From: DATEEW01 sp035273665
Lineage (GTDB): Bacteria > Pseudomonadota > Gammaproteobacteria > Burkholderiales > SG8-39
Length of the DNA stretch: 7,928 nucleotides
Reading direction: 5' to 3'
Assembly: GCA_035273665.1 (NCBI GenBank)
Contig: DATEOW010000050.1
Location: 1 to 7,928, forward strand
The notes under the pieces are model-generated. The model ran no database searches, was not told the DNA's origin, and saw only the letters and a program-made list of their open reading frames with translations. Below are positions 6,044-7,928 of the stretch, piece after piece; the stretch's first letter is position 1; every line of letters begins with the position of its first letter. The position numbers and the translations under genes are program-made.

Positions 6044-7244
6044 AGCCCGTGGCGAAAAGATTGCGACGCTGTGTGACGGCCGCGTGCGCAAAAAGAAAAG
6101 CGGCGGCATTCCAAGACTGCCCCTGCATGCCTTCAAGTGACAGTGTCTTGCCGTGCAGCCATTCGGTAAAGGCCCAGTTCCCTAAAGCGGCGGCCTGCGC
6201 GAGCTTGAGCAGTTCGCTTTGTGCCACATCATAACGGCCGGCCGCGCTCTGCGCCGCCACCCAAAAGCCGCCCACGAAAGGCCAGATGCCGCCGTTGTGA
6301 TACTGCCATTCGAAATTTTGCTGATGGCGGGACATATAGGGCCGCCACAGAAAGCTTGCTTCGACAATCGGATCGACCACCACACGCACCGGATAAGGAT
6401 CGTTCACGCCTGCGACTTCCAACGCGTGGAGAATCCGATGCGTTCCCCCTTCGTCCGTCAGCCCGCAAAGAATCGCGAGAATGTTGCCGAACACATCGCC
6501 TTCATCGCCGTAGAAGGCGAAATTGACGAAGCTCAAATACAACTCGCGGTTGCGCGCTTTGCGCTTGACGTAGTGCGCGAGCAAGCGCGCGCGCTTGTAC
6601 TCGGCGATGTCGTTGCCGAAGGGATAAAAAAGCTGATTGGCGTTCAGGCGCGTGGTCTCGGCATGCTTCAACGCATAAAGCCGCTTGCACCAGTGCCACA
6701 AGGCATTCGTATACAGCACGAATCCCGAGCGCGGCATGATGTCCGCCCAATCACTCGCCTCGTTCTGTTGCAGCAAACGGAAATGTTGATGCTCCTGACA
6801 TTCGAGCCAATAGATCGCCTTCGCGATCTGCCCGCCGTAACGATCGCGCAGTTCGCTGCCCTGTAGATCGTCGAGCAAGGCGAGCGCGATCAACCACCAC
6901 AAGGTCGCGTCGATGCAACCCAGATACCAAAAATCAGCCTCGGCAACGCCGGCCGCAGTCGCCACAAATTTCGGGATCTGGCCGTTTTCGGCCTGATGCG
7001 CCGCCAGCGTATGCATCGCGGTTGCAGCGGCGGTCTGCAATTCTTCATTGCCCGAAAGCGCCATCCCCAAAGCACAGATAGCCGCGTCCCGCCCGAAGAT
7101 CGCCGTGTAGCCACGCGCATGCGCGCGTGCGCCAGCCGTCGCAGCGAGAATGCCTTGGGCAGAAAGATTCTTATGCAGCAGATCGATTGCCCGCAGGCGG
7201 CATTCTTCGATCAGCGCGTCATCATGGGGACTCAAGTCGGGCAC
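6042..7244 (-). CDS. Glycoside hydrolase, (alpha/alpha)6-barrel type (GH100 / glycogen-debranching-like)
   Basis: This protein of about 400 residues has the pattern of bacterial proteins labelled glycogen debranching enzyme or alkaline/neutral invertase (GH100/GDE_C-like helical barrel). Recognisable segments are GYTAIFGRDAA near residue 50, NGQIPKFV, WYLGCIDATLWWL, ASDWADIMPRSG (about 161-172) and EWQYHNGGIWPFVGGFW (about 308-324). The Asp of the SDW segment and the acidic residues near the NGG segment are candidate catalytic residues, by inference only. There is no signal peptide, so it should act in the cytoplasm on a sugar or glucan; whether the substrate is sucrose or an alpha-1,6 glucan branch cannot be settled here. 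The start shown is a GTG with no Shine-Dalgarno. The frame stays open upstream to a TAG at 7320-7322 with no ATG, GTG or TTG, so the true N-terminus may be missing. The permease gene follows after 8 nt. Confidence 0.85.
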   Translation of the reverse strand: MPDLSPHDDALIEECRLRAIDLLHKNLSAQGILAATAGARAHARGYTAIFGRDAAICALGMALSGNEELQTAAATAMHTLAAHQAENGQIPKFVATAAGVAEADFWYLGCIDATLWWLIALALLDDLQGSELRDRYGGQIAKAIYWLECQEHQHFRLLQQNEASDWADIMPRSGFVLYTNALWHWCKRLYALKHAETTRLNANQLFYPFGNDIAEYKRARLLAHYVKRKARNRELYLSFVNFAFYGDEGDVFGNILAILCGLTDEGGTHRILHALEVAGVNDPYPVRVVVDPIVEASFLWRPYMSRHQQNFEWQYHNGGIWPFVGGFWVAAQSAAGRYDVAQSELLKLAQAAALGNWAFTEWLHGKTLSLEGMQGQSWNAAAFLFAHAAVTQRRNLFATG

Positions 7245-7430
7245 AGCGATATATTGCGGTAAATCGAAGCGGCCGGGAACAAGGAAACGCCGAACCCGAG
7301 CATTTGCGGATGAGTTGGTCTACAGTCCGGAAAGTTAAAACAATACGAAAAGCGCGAGCCGGGAGCTGTCACTTTTCAGCTTGGATTTTAAGTCGCGATG
7401 AATTGCACCCTATGCTTGATTACAAAACGA

Positions 7431-7500
7431 ATGCAACTTACCAATACGGCCTAGATAAAGCGTTTGAGCGCGTTTTTGGGCCGTCTATTATTAGTTAGTT
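7431..7500 (+). other. Degenerate attC-like fold at the left edge of the cassette
   Basis: A GTTAGTT core (7494-7500) is preceded by a 7-nt spacer and a paired arm: ATACGGCC (7444-7451) pairs with GGCCGTCT (7479-7486) with one mismatch. A 6-nt spacer then leads to ATGCAAC (7431-7437), which keeps only the AAC of the R'' consensus. An inner AAAGCG stem (7457-7462) pairs with 7469-7475 with one bulge. Spacing fits an attC site, but the R'' box is poor, so it may be a decayed attC or an attI/secondary site. Confidence 0.4.
7464..7491 (+). promoter_or_regulatory. Sigma70-like promoter facing into the cassette
   Basis: TTGAGC (7464-7469) and TATTAT (7486-7491) are separated by 16 nt, matching 4 of 6 and 5 of 6 consensus bases. 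Transcription would start near 7498, just inside the cassette and about 20 nt before the ORF start. Confidence 0.5.
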
Positions 7501-7506
7501 CTCACC

Positions 7507-7512
7507 GGGGAG
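7507..7512 (+). promoter_or_regulatory. Shine-Dalgarno of the cassette ORF
   Basis: GGGGAG lies 6 nt before the ATG at 7519 and inside the cassette, so the ORF carries its own translation start signal when the cassette moves. Confidence 0.7.
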
Positions 7513-7518
7513 ATAACA

Positions 7519-7821
7519 ATGCAAGGCATGTCTTGGGGCTTAACGTTTGCGGTTATGTATGCGCCAATGGTACTTGGAGCAATCTTCACCATAGCCGCGG
7601 CGATTTTGTTTCATAAGGTACGGTCAACGTCCACGGCAATCCTCTTAATTGGTGCATTGGTCGTAACACTCATGCCTTGGGCTTACATGTTCTTTTTTGG
7701 CACAGTGCATCCACGCGACGGCCTGAGCACTAAGCTACTTATTCATACAGCCGCGCTTTTGGCGCAAACCTTTGGGTTTCTGTTCTACGTGCTTTCAGTT
7801 CAACGGCGCGCCCAGAACTAA
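7519..7821 (+). CDS. Cassette-encoded small three-helix membrane protein, unknown function
   Basis: This 100-residue protein has three strongly hydrophobic segments: about 7-30 (including FAVMYAPMVLGAIFTIAAAI), 37-60 (TAILLIGALVVTLMPWAYMF) and 70-92 (LLIHTAALLAQTFGFLFYVL). Short charged linkers (FHKVRST and HPRDGLSTK) separate them, and the C-terminal tail is basic (QRRAQN). There is no cleavable signal; it should be an integral inner-membrane protein. I recognise no family and assign no function; many integron cassettes encode such orphan membrane proteins. Base composition is lower in GC and codon use more mixed than in the neighbouring chromosomal genes, consistent with transfer. The ATG at 7519 is backed by GGGGAG. 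The stop codon is embedded in the attC R'' box, as in many cassettes. Confidence 0.8.
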   Translation: MQGMSWGLTFAVMYAPMVLGAIFTIAAAILFHKVRSTSTAILLIGALVVTLMPWAYMFFFGTVHPRDGLSTKLLIHTAALLAQTFGFLFYVLSVQRRAQN

Positions 7822-7896
7822 CATCTCAGTTAACACGGCCCGTTGCAAGCGTCGCTTCGCGCCGCGTGCTCCGGCCGGTTACTTCAACCGTTAGGT
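7816..7896 (+). other. attC recombination site
   Basis: In order: R'' AACTAAC (7816-7822), a 6-nt spacer, L'' GTTAAC (7829-7834) running into CGGCC (7836-7840), a variable GC-rich centre, then L' GGCCGGTTAC (7873-7882), a 7-nt spacer TTCAACC and R' GTTAGGT (7890-7896). The L''/L' arms give 10 base pairs with single extrahelical bases (7831 and 7835), the asymmetry that attC sites use to choose the bottom strand. TTCAACC-GTTAGGT resembles the right end of known attC sites (TTCAAGC-GTTAGAT in the aadA cassette). The extrahelical base is T on the top strand rather than the usual C. Confidence 0.82.
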
Positions 7897-7904
7897 TGCA
7901 CCAT

Positions 7905-7928
7905 ATGGCGTACTTCTTTCTTCTTCCG
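7905..7928 (+). CDS. Start of the next cassette's ORF (3' end outside window)
   Basis: An open frame M-A-Y-F-F-L-L-P begins 15 nt after the cassette boundary at 7890/7891 and runs off the window. The hydrophobic start suggests a signal peptide or membrane protein. There is no visible Shine-Dalgarno. Only 8 codons are seen, so the call rests mainly on its position. Confidence 0.4.

Larger units (their letters stand above)
7495..7890 (+). mobile_element. Integron gene cassette (396 bp)
   Basis: The cassette starts after the G of a GTTAGTT core at 7494-7500 and ends at the G (7890) of the next core GTTAGGT. Its own R'' box AACTAAC (7816-7822) is the exact complement of its own 5' core GTTAGTT, as expected because these two pair in the excised circle. 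It holds one ORF starting 24 nt from the boundary, whose TAA lies within R''. Size, single ORF and terminal attC all fit cassette structure. Confidence 0.82.

Noticed and set aside
5302..6234. Long plus-strand open frame (310 codons) antisense to the permease.
   Set aside because: The product is Arg/His/Gln-rich with no hydrophobic core, as expected from the opposite strand of a GC-rich membrane-protein gene.
7314..7341. GTTGGTC (7314-7320) and GTTAAAA (7334-7340) as a left boundary core of an upstream cassette.
   Set aside because: Neither fits the GTTRRRY consensus and neither is complementary to the ATGCAAC box at 7431-7437.
7127..7498. Plus-strand open frame of 123 codons crossing the hydrolase 5' region and the cassette boundary.
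   Set aside because: Its first part is antisense to the hydrolase gene, it lacks a ribosome-binding site, and its composition is not protein-like across the boundary.

Overview
The window looks like part of a Gram-negative proteobacterial chromosome. It encodes two lipoproteins with signal-peptidase-II type leaders in front of an OmpA-type peptidoglycan-binding domain, a third probable lipoprotein, an ABC exporter and strong Shine-Dalgarno sites. Gene content does not fix the genus; a beta- or gammaproteobacterium is the best guess, with low confidence. GC is moderately high through most of the window and visibly lower from about 7320 to about 7830.

Layout. Positions 1-383 (+) hold the 3' end of an acyl-CoA synthetase gene that resembles malonyl-CoA synthetase, followed by a short hairpin terminator. 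Positions 492-1856 (+) are a two-gene unit: a small DUF4398-type lipoprotein, then a lipoprotein with a DUF4398-like region, a coiled coil and an OmpA C-terminal domain. The unit ends in a strong terminator that also sits at the stop codon of the convergent gene. From 7244 down to 1906 everything is on the minus strand, read in this order: a glycoside hydrolase of the GH100/glycogen-debranching type, a TauE/SafE-family permease (8-nt gap, one operon), a single-chain ABC exporter half-transporter, a two-CBS-domain protein and a small lipoprotein of unknown function. Between the ABC exporter and the CBS gene lies about 260 bp that can fold into nested long-range stems ending in a perfect 13-bp terminator hairpin, which stops just short of the CBS ribosome-binding site. 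A degenerate 9-bp tandem repeat runs across the CBS stop codon.

The right end (about 7320-7928) is different in character. I read it as a piece of an integron cassette array. A 396-bp cassette (7495-7890) encodes a 100-residue three-helix membrane protein and ends in a recognisable attC site; its 5' boundary core and its own R'' box are exact reverse complements. The next cassette starts at 7891 with an ORF that runs off the window. A weaker attC-like fold lies upstream (7431-7500), and a sigma70-like promoter abuts the cassette boundary. No integrase gene occurs on the expected left side, where the glycoside hydrolase gene lies instead. The segment may therefore be a cassette cluster lacking an adjacent integrase, inserted next to, and possibly truncating, the 5' end of that hydrolase gene.

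The genes do not form one obvious pathway. The clearest functional groupings are the envelope lipoprotein pair, the hydrolase-permease operon and the mobile cassette segment.
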